Shown piece after piece: positions 7,185-14,703 of a stretch of 24,124 bases of DNA. Source of the DNA: CANIZL01 sp043788645 (GTDB lineage Bacteria; Verrucomicrobiota; Verrucomicrobiia; Limisphaerales; UBA9464). Position 1 is the stretch's first letter, and the number at the start of each line of letters is the position of its first letter. The DNA lies in the NCBI GenBank assembly GCA_043788645.1, contig JAYVTS010000126.1:1-24124 (forward strand). Direction: 5' to 3'. Below the pieces are notes generated by a model that made no database searches, had not been told where the DNA came from, and saw only the letters and a list, made by a program, of their open reading frames with translations. Position numbers and translations under genes: made by a program.

Positions 7185-7778
7185 ATGAATGCTAGAATTT
7201 TCTCATCCGCGGCTGCTGCCCTCGTGGCCGCGGCTCTCAGTGCCGCCGCTGCCTTGTCCTCCGGTCAGGTGACGGAAATTAACCAGCAGGTATCCGCGGC
7301 GAAGACGCCCGAGGCCCCTGCTGTGGTGACAAAGTTGGTAACAAGCGCAGCGAAGGAAAACAAGCAGGCCACTGCCGTGGCCGCTTTTATCGCAGCTTTT
7401 AAGTCCCATCCGGCGACTTTGACGACGGCGCTCACAGCGGCCATCCAGGCCTGTCCTGCCGCGACCGAGAAATTGGTCGAAACCGCCATGAACTTGGCCC
7501 CCGACAGCAGTTCGACCATCGTCCGTACGGCGGTGGAAGCGAATCCCGAGCAGGCCCTGGTGATCCGTTCAACGGCCGCCAAGCTTGATCCGAGCAAAAC
7601 TTCATCGTTTGACCGCGAAATCGCGGCGGCGGCTGTTTCACGGCGCGCTGTTGGTGGCGCCACGGCTTCGCCGGTAGGCGGCGCATTTGGTGGCGGCACG
7701 GTGGTCACCACCCCCGGCGGCGGTACGCCTCCAACGCAGGTTTATGCCCAACCGGGTGGCGATCCGCGCCGTCAGTAA
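7185..7778 (+). CDS. Secreted Ala-rich hypothetical protein
   Basis: 197 residues. The ATG at 7185 has AAGGA about 8 nt upstream, a good ribosome site. Residues 1 to about 25 are an Ala-rich signal peptide (MNARIFSSAAAALVAAALSA...). The mature part to about residue 150 consists of amphipathic Ala/Thr/Val helices with repeated phrases such as AVVTKLVTSAAKENKQ, TTALTAAIQACPAATEKLV and TIVRTAVEANPEQALVIR, a layout like tetratricopeptide-type helical pairs though no known repeat was recognised. From about 155 a Gly/Pro/Thr-rich tail (GGAFGGGTVVTTPGGGTPP) ends in GGDPRRQ. This organisation, a helical body plus Gly-rich tail, recurs in secreted proteins of Verrucomicrobiota, whose function is unknown to me. 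It is a one-gene unit closed by a very strong terminator. Confidence 0.8.
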   Translation: MNARIFSSAAAALVAAALSAAAALSSGQVTEINQQVSAAKTPEAPAVVTKLVTSAAKENKQATAVAAFIAAFKSHPATLTTALTAAIQACPAATEKLVETAMNLAPDSSSTIVRTAVEANPEQALVIRSTAAKLDPSKTSSFDREIAAAAVSRRAVGGATASPVGGAFGGGTVVTTPGGGTPPTQVYAQPGGDPRRQ

Positions 7779-7799
7779 TTCACTGGCCACTTTCCTTTC

Positions 7800-7830
7800 A
7801 AGGCCTGTCTTCGGACAGGCCTTTTTTTTT
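7800..7830 (+). terminator. Strong intrinsic terminator
   Basis: Perfect 10-bp stem AAGGCCTGTC (7800-7809)/GACAGGCCTT (7814-7823) with the stable TTCG tetraloop, then a run of T to 7830. It ends the secreted Ala-rich gene, 22 nt after its stop. Confidence 0.95.
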
Positions 7831-7847
7831 CTAACTGCTCGCGTTCT

Positions 7848-8525
7848 GTGGCAGCTTCCCGACGCTCGTTCCTCAGCCGCTGTTTTCGTTGGTGCCTGGC
7901 GTTGGTCCTCTCGCCGGTGTGTGTCGGGGTAACTTGGGCACTGGTCGATCTGCTCTCAAAAGTCGGCCATTCTTCACCCTTCTGGATACCAACCGTTGCA
8001 GGTGCAGCCGCTTACCTGGTCGTATTTCTCAGTCTCCCAAAACCAATGTGGATTTATGTGGTGGGCCACGAATTTACCCACGCACTCTCCGTTTGGATTT
8101 GTGGCGGTCGAGTTAAAAAAATGAAGATCAATGCCAAAGGTGGCTACGTCACGGTCACGAAAACGAACAGCTTGATCACTCTTTCACCCTATTTTTTTCC
8201 GATCTACGCCGTTCTGTGGGCGTTGATCTTTTTTGTCGGCGACGCCCTTTTTGGGTGGCGTCATCTGAGGCCGTGGTTCCACTTCGGACTCGGTACTACC
8301 TACGCGTTTCATGTGACCTTAACCGCCTACATCTTGCGAATTCGTCAGCCCGACCTGGACCGTGAAGGCTGGGTCTTCTCGGCCATGGTCATCTGGCTCG
8401 GTAACGTGCTGGGCTTGCTTCTCGCCTTGCCGTTGTTAACGCGAATTGTACCGTTGAGCACGGCATTGGGGTGGGCTTTTGATCGAACCGGGCGATTTCT
8501 GACCGGGTTGCCCCGCATGTTTTAG
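7848..8525 (+). CDS. Multi-pass membrane protein with HExxH motif (M50-like peptidase)
   Basis: 225 residues with several hydrophobic segments: roughly 14-33, 46-63, 109-130, 143-163 and 180-203. His74-Glu75-Phe-Thr-His78 (VVGHEFTHALSVWICGG) lies in or next to a membrane segment, as in site-2-protease-like M50 metalloproteases, with a following KMKINAKGGYVTVTKTN block and LSPYFFPIYAVL. The third metal ligand is not certain. QPDLDREG (about 167-174) could supply an Asp, but no NPDG motif is present. The likely activity is intramembrane proteolysis, with the substrate unknown. The start is the GTG at 7848, only 18 nt after the T-run of the previous terminator and with no Shine-Dalgarno. No ATG occurs in frame until residue 67, so the exact N-terminus is uncertain. 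The PTS IIA gene follows 80 nt later. Confidence 0.8.
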   Translation: MAASRRSFLSRCFRWCLALVLSPVCVGVTWALVDLLSKVGHSSPFWIPTVAGAAAYLVVFLSLPKPMWIYVVGHEFTHALSVWICGGRVKKMKINAKGGYVTVTKTNSLITLSPYFFPIYAVLWALIFFVGDALFGWRHLRPWFHFGLGTTYAFHVTLTAYILRIRQPDLDREGWVFSAMVIWLGNVLGLLLALPLLTRIVPLSTALGWAFDRTGRFLTGLPRMF

Positions 8526-8605
8526 CCAACTTAGAAGAAACAGAGGTTGAAACTTCTTGAACAACCCGCCTTCTTGGAGCGAGATACAAGAACGCATTGG
8601 CATGT

Positions 8606-9073
8606 ATGACACTTGGTGACATTCTCACCCCCGCTCAGATCCTCCCGCAGCTTCGGGCGACTAACCGGTGGGAGGCAATTGACGAACTGATCGGTTTGCT
8701 CGTGCACTCCGGCAAGCTCAAGCCCGACCAGCAGGCGGCCGTGACCGCCGCGGTCAAAAAGCGCGAGACCTCCATGTCCACAGGAATCGGGTTTGGTATT
8801 GGAATACCGCACGCTTCTACGGATCTCATTACGGAGGTCACTGCTGCCTTCGGACGCTCCGCCGCGGGAGTTAACTTCGATGCCCTCGATAACCAGCCCG
8901 TCCACCTCGTAACCCTCTTCCTCGTGCCTCAAGGGCAATTCCAAAAACACCTTCACACTTTGGCCGGCATTGCGAAGGTCCTGCGCCGGGATGAGTTCAC
9001 CCGCGATCTAGCCGCGGCCCCCGATGCGAATGGGATGCACGAAGTGATCCGTCGGTATTCGGCTCTGCATTGA
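8606..9073 (+). CDS. PTS IIA domain protein (PtsN/fructose EIIA-like)
   Basis: 155-residue single-domain EIIA of the fructose/nitrogen class. The ATG at 8606 (MTLGDILTPAQILPQL) matches the usual start of the family; a TTG nine bases earlier is in frame but less likely. The phosphorylated histidine is His69 in GIGFGIGIPHAST, the family signature 'xxGxGxAxPHxx'. HLVTLFLVPQGQFQKHLHTLAGIAKVLR is the conserved second half. In PtsN proteins phosphate comes from a EI-Npr relay and the output is regulatory rather than sugar uptake. No EIIB/EIIC, HPr or rpoN gene is in view, so the role is inferred to be regulatory. A perfect terminator follows, separating it from argS. Confidence 0.92.
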   Translation: MTLGDILTPAQILPQLRATNRWEAIDELIGLLVHSGKLKPDQQAAVTAAVKKRETSMSTGIGFGIGIPHASTDLITEVTAAFGRSAAGVNFDALDNQPVHLVTLFLVPQGQFQKHLHTLAGIAKVLRRDEFTRDLAAAPDANGMHEVIRRYSALH

Positions 9074-9096
9074 ACTTCCGCCCACTTCAGGAGAGG

Positions 9097-9123
9097 AACG
9101 CGGAAGGATGCTTCCGCGTTTTT
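9097..9123 (+). terminator. Intrinsic terminator after PTS IIA gene
   Basis: Perfect 10-bp stem AACGCGGAAG (9097-9106)/CTTCCGCGTT (9111-9120) with GATG loop, then TTT. The ATG at 9108, in frame with argS, falls in this loop, which supports the later argS start. Confidence 0.9.
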
Positions 9124-9164
9124 CATTTTCAAGACCCGTCCCCACTCAAAGTCCGACTCCTGCC

Positions 9165-10955
9165 ATGCTCCACCTCCTAGTCCAAGATCGAGTCCACGCA
9201 GCGTTGATGGCCGTCTTGCCCGAATTGTCACCCTCCGTGCTCGCCACGGTACTCGTCCGGCCTGCTCCCGACTCCAAATTTGGCGATCTCCAGTGCAACG
9301 CGCTGATGAGCGTCGCCAAAGTCCAATCCTTGAATCCGCGCCAACTAGCGACCCAAGTCCTGGCGCGATTGGAGCTTACTGACCTGTGCGCCTCGGTCGA
9401 AGTCGCCGGGGCCGGCTTTCTCAATTTCCGACTCCAACCGGCGGCCATTGCGCACTTCATCGCGGCGGCCGAGGAGGGTCAGCATCTATTTTTTACCACC
9501 GCTAACCTTCCCCGAACGGTTGTCATCGACTTTAGCTCGCCCAATGTCGCCAAGCCCATGCACGTCGGACATATCCGATCCACCGGCATTGGCGACGCAC
9601 TACAACGAACGTTTCGTTTCTTGGGCCATCGAGTCATCACCGACAACCACATTGGTGATTGGGGCACACAATTCGGTAAATTGTTGCTCGGTTGGCAACG
9701 CCACCGGAACGAGGCCGCGCTGGTCGCTGATCCCATTGCAGAATTGGAGCGGTTATATCGGGTGATCAATGCGGAGTGTGACGCCGATCCGACAATCCTC
9801 GAGGCGGCGCGTCAGGAATTAGTCAAGCTCCAGCAAGGCGATGCGGCAAATCTCGCGGTCTGGCAGGAAATGATCCGTCTTTCCCAAGTTCAATTTGATG
9901 CCGTGTATGGCCGTCTAGGAATCCGTTTTGATTATACTCTAGGGGAGAGTTTCTACAATCCCCAACTCGGTGGCGTCGTCACGGATTTACTGAAACAGGG
10001 AGTGGCTCGCGAAAGCGCCGGAGCGGTGGCTGTGTTCAGCGAACGATCAGCCGCATTGGCGGCGAAGGACGATCCGTTGCTCGTCCAAAAGGACGGAGAA
10101 TGGGTGGATGCACCGGCCTTAATTCGGAAAAGCGATGGCGGTTTTAACTACACCACGACCGATCTCGCCACCCTCGCCTATCGACTGCAAACCTGGGCTC
10201 CCAATGAAATTCTCTATATTGTGGATGATCGACAGGCCGGACATTTCCGATCTTTGTTTCACGTTTTCAACCGATGGCAACCGGGCGCAACCGATTCCAC
10301 TCGACTGCGACACATTGGTTTTGGAAAAATCTTGGGTGAGGATGGAAAGCCGTTTAAAACCCGAAGTGGCGCCACGATCAAACTCAGCGATCTGTTGGAC
10401 GAAGCGGTAGAACGCGCCTTGCTTGTGGTGGTGAACAAACGGCCGGAACTTCCCGCAGCCCAACAGCGGGAGATCGCACGAATCGTAGGTTTGGGCGCAG
10501 TGAAATGGCAAGACTTGCTGCCGAACCGGGAGAGTGACTACCAATTTTCCTGGGATAAAATGCTCGCGTTACAAGGCAATACCTCGGTCTATGTGCAGTA
10601 TCAGTACACCCGCGCCGCAAAAGTCTTGCGAGATAGTGGGGTGACTGGATCGGTTGAATCACGGGGAGTCACGTTGGATTTGATCGAGCCAGCGGAGTTG
10701 ACGTTGGCGAAACATTTCTTGAAATTTGGAGTGACGTTAGAAAAAGTCGTTGAGGAATGTCGGCCTAATTTTCTTTCCAACTATCTTTACGAACTCGCCA
10801 CGCAATTCTCCCGATTTTACGATCAATGTCCCGTATTAAAGCCCGAGATCACCGGAGTGACGCGAATGACTCGCCTGGTGCTGTGTGACTTGACAGCAAA
10901 AGTGCTTCGCCAGGGGCTGGAGTGTCTCGGAATTGAGGTCAGTGAAACGATGTGA
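9165..10955 (+). CDS. argS: Arginyl-tRNA synthetase
   Basis: Class I aminoacyl-tRNA synthetase that charges tRNA-Arg with arginine; cytoplasmic and essential. 596 residues from the ATG at 9165 (MLHLLVQDRV). Domain order: N-terminal Add1 domain with FGDLQCNALMSVAK (39-52) and GAGFLNF (82-88); catalytic core with the HIGH motif as HVGH (133-136) inside DFSSPNVAKPMHVGHIRST; GDWGTQFGKL; the block NYTTTDLATLAYRL; and the degenerate KMSKS region GEDGKPFKTRSGATIKL. The C-terminal all-helical anticodon-binding domain contains YVQYQYTRAAKVLR and NFLSNYLYELATQFSRFYDQCPV. An ATG at 9108 in the same frame is inside the upstream terminator loop and would add 19 poor residues. It is apparently monocistronic, as the downstream neighbour is on the other strand. 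Confidence 0.98.
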   Translation: MLHLLVQDRVHAALMAVLPELSPSVLATVLVRPAPDSKFGDLQCNALMSVAKVQSLNPRQLATQVLARLELTDLCASVEVAGAGFLNFRLQPAAIAHFIAAAEEGQHLFFTTANLPRTVVIDFSSPNVAKPMHVGHIRSTGIGDALQRTFRFLGHRVITDNHIGDWGTQFGKLLLGWQRHRNEAALVADPIAELERLYRVINAECDADPTILEAARQELVKLQQGDAANLAVWQEMIRLSQVQFDAVYGRLGIRFDYTLGESFYNPQLGGVVTDLLKQGVARESAGAVAVFSERSAALAAKDDPLLVQKDGEWVDAPALIRKSDGGFNYTTTDLATLAYRLQTWAPNEILYIVDDRQAGHFRSLFHVFNRWQPGATDSTRLRHIGFGKILGEDGKPFKTRSGATIKLSDLLDEAVERALLVVVNKRPELPAAQQREIARIVGLGAVKWQDLLPNRESDYQFSWDKMLALQGNTSVYVQYQYTRAAKVLRDSGVTGSVESRGVTLDLIEPAELTLAKHFLKFGVTLEKVVEECRPNFLSNYLYELATQFSRFYDQCPVLKPEITGVTRMTRLVLCDLTAKVLRQGLECLGIEVSETM

Positions 10956-10974
10956 AATCCAACGGACCCGTGCG

Positions 10975-11205
10975 AACCAACCTACTTTTGCATCGGATCT
11001 CGGCGCTCCATTTTTCGCCAGGACACTGAACTCGTGCATCCATACAATTTGTCCCTGGTACTGCCATCCTTGCGGCAAAAGGAATGTGGCCGCCAAAACA
11101 TTATTGGCCGCCGATCCCATTCTCCGATTGTGCTTGGGAAAATTCAGTCCCCATGATGAAAAGAATTAGTCCAACCGCCAACGACGCAAGAAAAGGTGAT
11201 GCCAT
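10975..11205 (-). pseudogene. Frameshifted remnant of a small secreted protein
   Basis: Starting 24 nt past the stop of the PD40 gene on the same strand, an ATG at 11205-11203 opens a 34-codon frame ending at 11101. It reads MASPFLASLAVGLILFIMGTEFSQAQ, a convincing signal peptide with an A-Q-A cleavage site, and stops soon after (GGQ-stop). The neighbouring frame then reads NNVLAATFLLPQGWQYQGQ and IVWMHEFSVLAKNG, which looks like a beta-strand-rich secreted domain, and collides with the end of argS. A signal peptide in one frame and a protein-like body in the next suggest a frameshifted, 3'-truncated gene. GGCGGCCA is repeated on either side of the shift, which could have helped slippage. Alternatively the 34-residue peptide is a chance open frame. 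Confidence 0.35.
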
Positions 11206-11228
11206 GAGTTAGTAGAGTGTCGCCCGAG

Positions 11229-12695
11229 CTATAATATTCGAATGCGATAAAACCCGGTCGAGTTTCCCGTCGGAGGTGTTACGAGTAAAGTTTGTTGAGG
11301 CGAGGTCACAACCTGGGTGAATTCCTGAGCCCAATTCTGCAAATCAGTCGTTCGCTCAATCGCAATGATTCGGCCGGGAACCAAATTCCCGAGATCGAAC
11401 ACTAAATCTTGCCCTTGAGCTCGGATACGAACGGTTGGAACAGGGGTCGGACCGGTAGTGAATCCCAACGGTGACCAGGTTGGAAACGAAGCCGGCGCCG
11501 CAACGAGCAGGTGAGGATTGGAACCGTTCACGTTGACCACGTCAATCTCAGATCGGGCCGCATCGCCGCTCTGCGAATTGAAGCCGTTCAGCACCGATTG
11601 CGGAGCCAGATCAAAAGCGATTGCGGAGCCATCTGGGGCCCACGCCAACTGAGTGATCCATAGCCCCTCGTTCAGTCGTAGGATCTCCTGATCGTTGGCG
11701 CCGCTGTAGTCCACCACATGAATCGAGCAAATTGCGGGCAAAGGGGCGATTCCAGCACCGTCGAAACGTGAATCCTGCCGTAAAATATGACGCACAAATG
11801 CGACCCGAGTGCCGTCCGGGGAGATGGTCGGCGCATAGTCATGGGGCCCGGCAGCGGTTGAGACGGGAGGTGATACGTTGAAAAATGCATCGATTTGGCC
11901 AACCGGATTGGTCAACTTCCGGATGAACGGTGAGATGCTCGCGGTCGAAAAAACTGCAAGTACGGTTCCTTCCATACTGGTTCGACCGCCGGTGCCGACG
12001 ACCTGAACGTCGGAAGCCACAGCCGCTACGACCTCGTTCAGGGCGGGATGCCAGTCTACCCCGTCTCCACCCTGATTGAACCCGTCGCGTTCCTGCGCCC
12101 CAAGGAAGACGTATGGCCCAGCGGGCAAGGCGTCGGAGAGGTTATACACGTCCACAATGGGGAAACGTCCGCTACTGGCTTGGACATCGTTGGCGCCAAA
12201 CTGAGTACCAAGAGTGATCACACCCGATTTAAATAGGTTCATGACGACCACTCGGGTCCCATCCGGAGAAAAAGCCTTGTAGTTTGGGAAATTAATCTTG
12301 TAAGAAGAGATGGTATTGTTGCCAAATAGTTGTGCTAGATCGCGTCTGAACCGCACCCCGCCCAGTTCGACTTCATCTTCGTAACTCGTCGCTCGACCCG
12401 TCGCGCCCGTCAGGAGATCGATGACATATACATTCCGACTGAGCTTAAACGGTCGCCCTGGATCCGGGGAAGTCACCAACATCAATCGACCGTTGCGCGA
12501 CACCGTTGGATTAAATACGGTAGGAAGATTGACTGCAAACGGTTGAATGCCGCTGCCGTCCGCATTGACTCGACCCAAGGTGATCGGGGAGGTGGCCGAG
12601 GGAATCCGCTGGAAAAAAACGACCCCGTCGGCCCCGTCGAGGGAGGCCATCGCGGCGGCGATGAGAGCCGCGGTGACTCTTGTAATAAATTTCAT
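11229..12695 (-). CDS. Secreted PD40 (TolB-like) beta-propeller protein with FYRI C-terminal domain
   Basis: 488 residues from the ATG at 12695 (MKFITRVTAALIAAAMASLDGADG, a signal peptide). An upstream start at 12716 would add seven polar residues before it. WD40-like PD40 blades show as SPDGTRVVVMN (about residue 142), SPDGTRVAFVRHIL (about 291) and APDGSAIAFDL (about 351), with partial blades such as NADGSGIQPF and VNVNGSNPHLL between them. The C-terminal 70 residues (RTTDLQNWAQEFTQVV...NSTGFYRIRIL) are the same module that ends the protein at 3581-5281. It probably folds outside the cytoplasm as a binding or surface protein. Nothing suggests a Tol-Pal partner in the neighbourhood, so it should not be called TolB. 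It diverges from the esterase gene across 267 bp. Confidence 0.88.
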   Translation of the reverse strand: MKFITRVTAALIAAAMASLDGADGVVFFQRIPSATSPITLGRVNADGSGIQPFAVNLPTVFNPTVSRNGRLMLVTSPDPGRPFKLSRNVYVIDLLTGATGRATSYEDEVELGGVRFRRDLAQLFGNNTISSYKINFPNYKAFSPDGTRVVVMNLFKSGVITLGTQFGANDVQASSGRFPIVDVYNLSDALPAGPYVFLGAQERDGFNQGGDGVDWHPALNEVVAAVASDVQVVGTGGRTSMEGTVLAVFSTASISPFIRKLTNPVGQIDAFFNVSPPVSTAAGPHDYAPTISPDGTRVAFVRHILRQDSRFDGAGIAPLPAICSIHVVDYSGANDQEILRLNEGLWITQLAWAPDGSAIAFDLAPQSVLNGFNSQSGDAARSEIDVVNVNGSNPHLLVAAPASFPTWSPLGFTTGPTPVPTVRIRAQGQDLVFDLGNLVPGRIIAIERTTDLQNWAQEFTQVVTSPQQTLLVTPPTGNSTGFYRIRIL

Positions 12696-12797
12696 AGCAC
12701 TCGAGTGATTGTCCAAAAAACCGGAGTCGCCCGTTGTCGATTTGACCGAGCGTCCGCAGTGAACAAAAAGGACGACGGCGAGACTCTACCCAGGAGG

Positions 12798-12850
12798 GTA
12801 TGGGACAGATTCGGCAAGGGCGAGTCAATGCCTTCGTCGGGTTCCCATAC
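12798..12850. promoter_or_regulatory. Long imperfect inverted repeat between divergent genes
   Basis: Outer arms GTATGGGA (12798-12805) and TCCCATAC (12843-12850) pair perfectly. Inside, AAGG and CCTT (about 12816-12834) also pair. It lies between the divergent starts of the PD40 and esterase genes. There is no T-run, so it is not a terminator. An operator or mRNA hairpin is possible. Confidence 0.3.
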
Positions 12851-12962
12851 GCTGCCTCACGCTCAGTCAAGCGCTTTTGAATCTTCGAAATAACATTTAG
12901 CCCAGAGAGTTCATATCCTTTCTCCTACGACTTGCTGCGAACTCGTCTGGAGGCTAAAGGGT

Positions 12963-14114
12963 ATGAAGGATTTGGGCGAGGAGGCGTCAAATGAATCGCT
13001 CAAATTCCGACTTGTGCCAACCGCCCGATTGCCTGACTGGTGGAGGATGCCATTTGAATCCCTGCGGAATATTTCCGCCCGTTTTTTAGTTATCCTCGGC
13101 CTCGTCGGCCTGCTTTCGCCGATCAGTGGGGCGGCCGGAGAGTATACCGAAAACCCGGGTACAACCGGTGATGGCAATTTCACCATTAGCCCAACCTATC
13201 GGATCGATCCGGATTTGACCGACAAGGGGAATCCCAAGGGAAAGTCCTTTGAGTTCTCGCTGCGTTTGGGCGAAAGTAAGCTCTTTCGCGGGGACGATAC
13301 CACGCTGGAACCCGACAAAAAACCGGTCCGCAAAGAGCGTAAAATTTTCGTCTACGTGCCCGCTGAATACCACGATGGCACAAAAGCTCCGGTGTTGGTC
13401 ATCCATGACGGCCCGGGCCAACTCGGACTAGTCCGACATGCGTTGGACAATCTCACGATCTCGAAAGATCCCGAACGGAGATTGCCCGCGTTCTTGGTCG
13501 TCGCGGTGGAAAATGGCGGGAATGACGGTAAGAACAGTGAACGCGGTCTCGAATACGATACCATGTCTGATCGTTTTGCTCGTTTCATTGACAGCGAAGT
13601 GTTCCGCGCCGTGCTCGACAACCCAGAAATCAAGGCCGCCTACCCGCACCTCGCCATTACCCCAAATCCTTGGGGCCGGGCCACGATGGGCTGCAGCTCC
13701 GGTGGCGCGGCCGCGCTCACCATGGCTTGGTTTCGACCGGACCTCTTTCGCCGCGTGATTGCCTATTCCGGAACGTTTGTCGACCAACAAGACGACGACG
13801 CACCGGAGGAAACCAAATACCCATTCGGTGCCTGGGAATACCACTCAAGCATGAAGCTCATCGAGAATAGTCCGAAAAAACCGCTCCGGATTTTTACCCA
13901 CGTTTCCGAAAACGATCTCCGCGCCAAAGACCCGGAAGAAACCCAGCACAATTGGGTCATGGCTGGCCGACGAACGGAGGCCGCCCTCCAAGCCAAAGGC
14001 TACAGCCATCGGTTCATTTTCAGTCAGGCAACGGGCCACTGCGACGGAAAGGTTTTTGAACAAACCCTCGCCGACACCCTGGTCTGGGTTTGGCGCGGCT
14101 ATCACGCCGAGTAA
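12963..14114 (+). CDS. Secreted or anchored esterase of the Fes/enterochelin-esterase-like alpha/beta-hydrolase family
   Basis: 383 residues. The start at 12963 has GGAGG nine bases upstream, an excellent site; it puts 28 polar residues before the hydrophobic segment 35-57 (ISARFLVILGLVGLLSPISGAAG). A later ATG at 13047 would give a textbook signal peptide but has GGAGG directly touching it, so it cannot be served by that site. The catalytic domain is an alpha/beta hydrolase. IFVYVPAEYHDGTKAPVLVIHDG (128-150) resembles the oxyanion region of Fes-type esterases. Ser245 in GCSSGGAAAL is the nucleophile, Asp318 (SENDLR) the likely acid and His359 (TGHCDGK) the base. The substrate is unknown; relatives cut siderophore, feruloyl or acyl-sugar esters. 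It is probably periplasmic. It stands alone. Confidence 0.87.
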   Translation: MKDLGEEASNESLKFRLVPTARLPDWWRMPFESLRNISARFLVILGLVGLLSPISGAAGEYTENPGTTGDGNFTISPTYRIDPDLTDKGNPKGKSFEFSLRLGESKLFRGDDTTLEPDKKPVRKERKIFVYVPAEYHDGTKAPVLVIHDGPGQLGLVRHALDNLTISKDPERRLPAFLVVAVENGGNDGKNSERGLEYDTMSDRFARFIDSEVFRAVLDNPEIKAAYPHLAITPNPWGRATMGCSSGGAAALTMAWFRPDLFRRVIAYSGTFVDQQDDDAPEETKYPFGAWEYHSSMKLIENSPKKPLRIFTHVSENDLRAKDPEETQHNWVMAGRRTEAALQAKGYSHRFIFSQATGHCDGKVFEQTLADTLVWVWRGYHAE

Positions 14115-14208
14115 ACGGGTCGGCCGAATGAATTTTTATCTAGGAGACAAGCGAGTTGAGTTAAGTGAGAGTTAAAAAGTCAAGTCCTCAGAATCGTTGA
14201 CAGATTCG

Positions 14209-14703
14209 CTACACTTTCGTGTAAAGGTATTTCTGGAATTCGGTGAACACTTTGCCGATTTCATCGGGCTGACCGAGGTCGGCCACTGCGTCGGCCATTG
14301 AGTTGTCGTACTTGAGCCGGAGAAGGGGACTGAGCTTCTCCTGGTCGAGTTCTTCAACCCCGACTTCGACATAGTGCTGGAGCACAAAATCGAGAAACAC
14401 CTGCTGCTTGGCGCTGAACCGGGAATTGATATAGACCTTCGCCATCGCTGGCCGGACTTCTCGCGTCTGCGGCGGGAGGGCGTAAGCCACGTGGGCGAGC
14501 ACATCGAAAAGGTCGCTCTGCTCAGCTTCAATGACCTTTTGTATTTCGGCAAGTTGCTCGGAACCAAACCCCTTTTCCGCTAGTCCCTGTAAAAGCTTCT
14601 TGCGCGTGTCCGGCGCACTCCAAAGCCGGCGCAGCTCGGCTTCATTCGAAAAGAACTCCGGCACCTTGCCGAAGAGGAGTTCGATGAACTGCTGTGATGA
14701 CAT
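14209..14703 (-). pseudogene. hsdR: hsdR 3' fragment (type I restriction subunit, C-terminal domain)
   Basis: From an internal ATG at 14703 the frame reads MSSQQFIELLFGKVPEFF and continues for 164 residues to EIGKVFTEFQKYLYTKV. It carries the family blocks RLWSAPDTRKKLLQGLAEKGFG, SDLFDVLAHVAYALPP, AKQQVFLDFVLQHYVEVGVEELD and LLRLKYDNSMADAVADLG. This is the extreme C-terminal domain of EcoEI/EcoKI-like HsdR, which docks on the methyltransferase. It is out of frame with the N-terminal fragment (14580-15500), and the two join at about 14705-14712, where the coding sense passes from one frame to the other. The region between motor domain 2 and this domain is missing. The frame extends back to 14739 but those residues are shadow. 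Independent expression as a docking fragment is possible but unsupported. Confidence 0.85.

Noticed and set aside
9108..9164. Earlier ATG for argS
   Set aside because: It falls in the loop of a perfect terminator; the later start matches the family N-terminus.
10933..11169. 78-codon plus-strand frame with CPWYCHPC
   Set aside because: It overlaps the argS end, has no ribosome site, and the Cys-rich look arises from the opposite-strand remnant.
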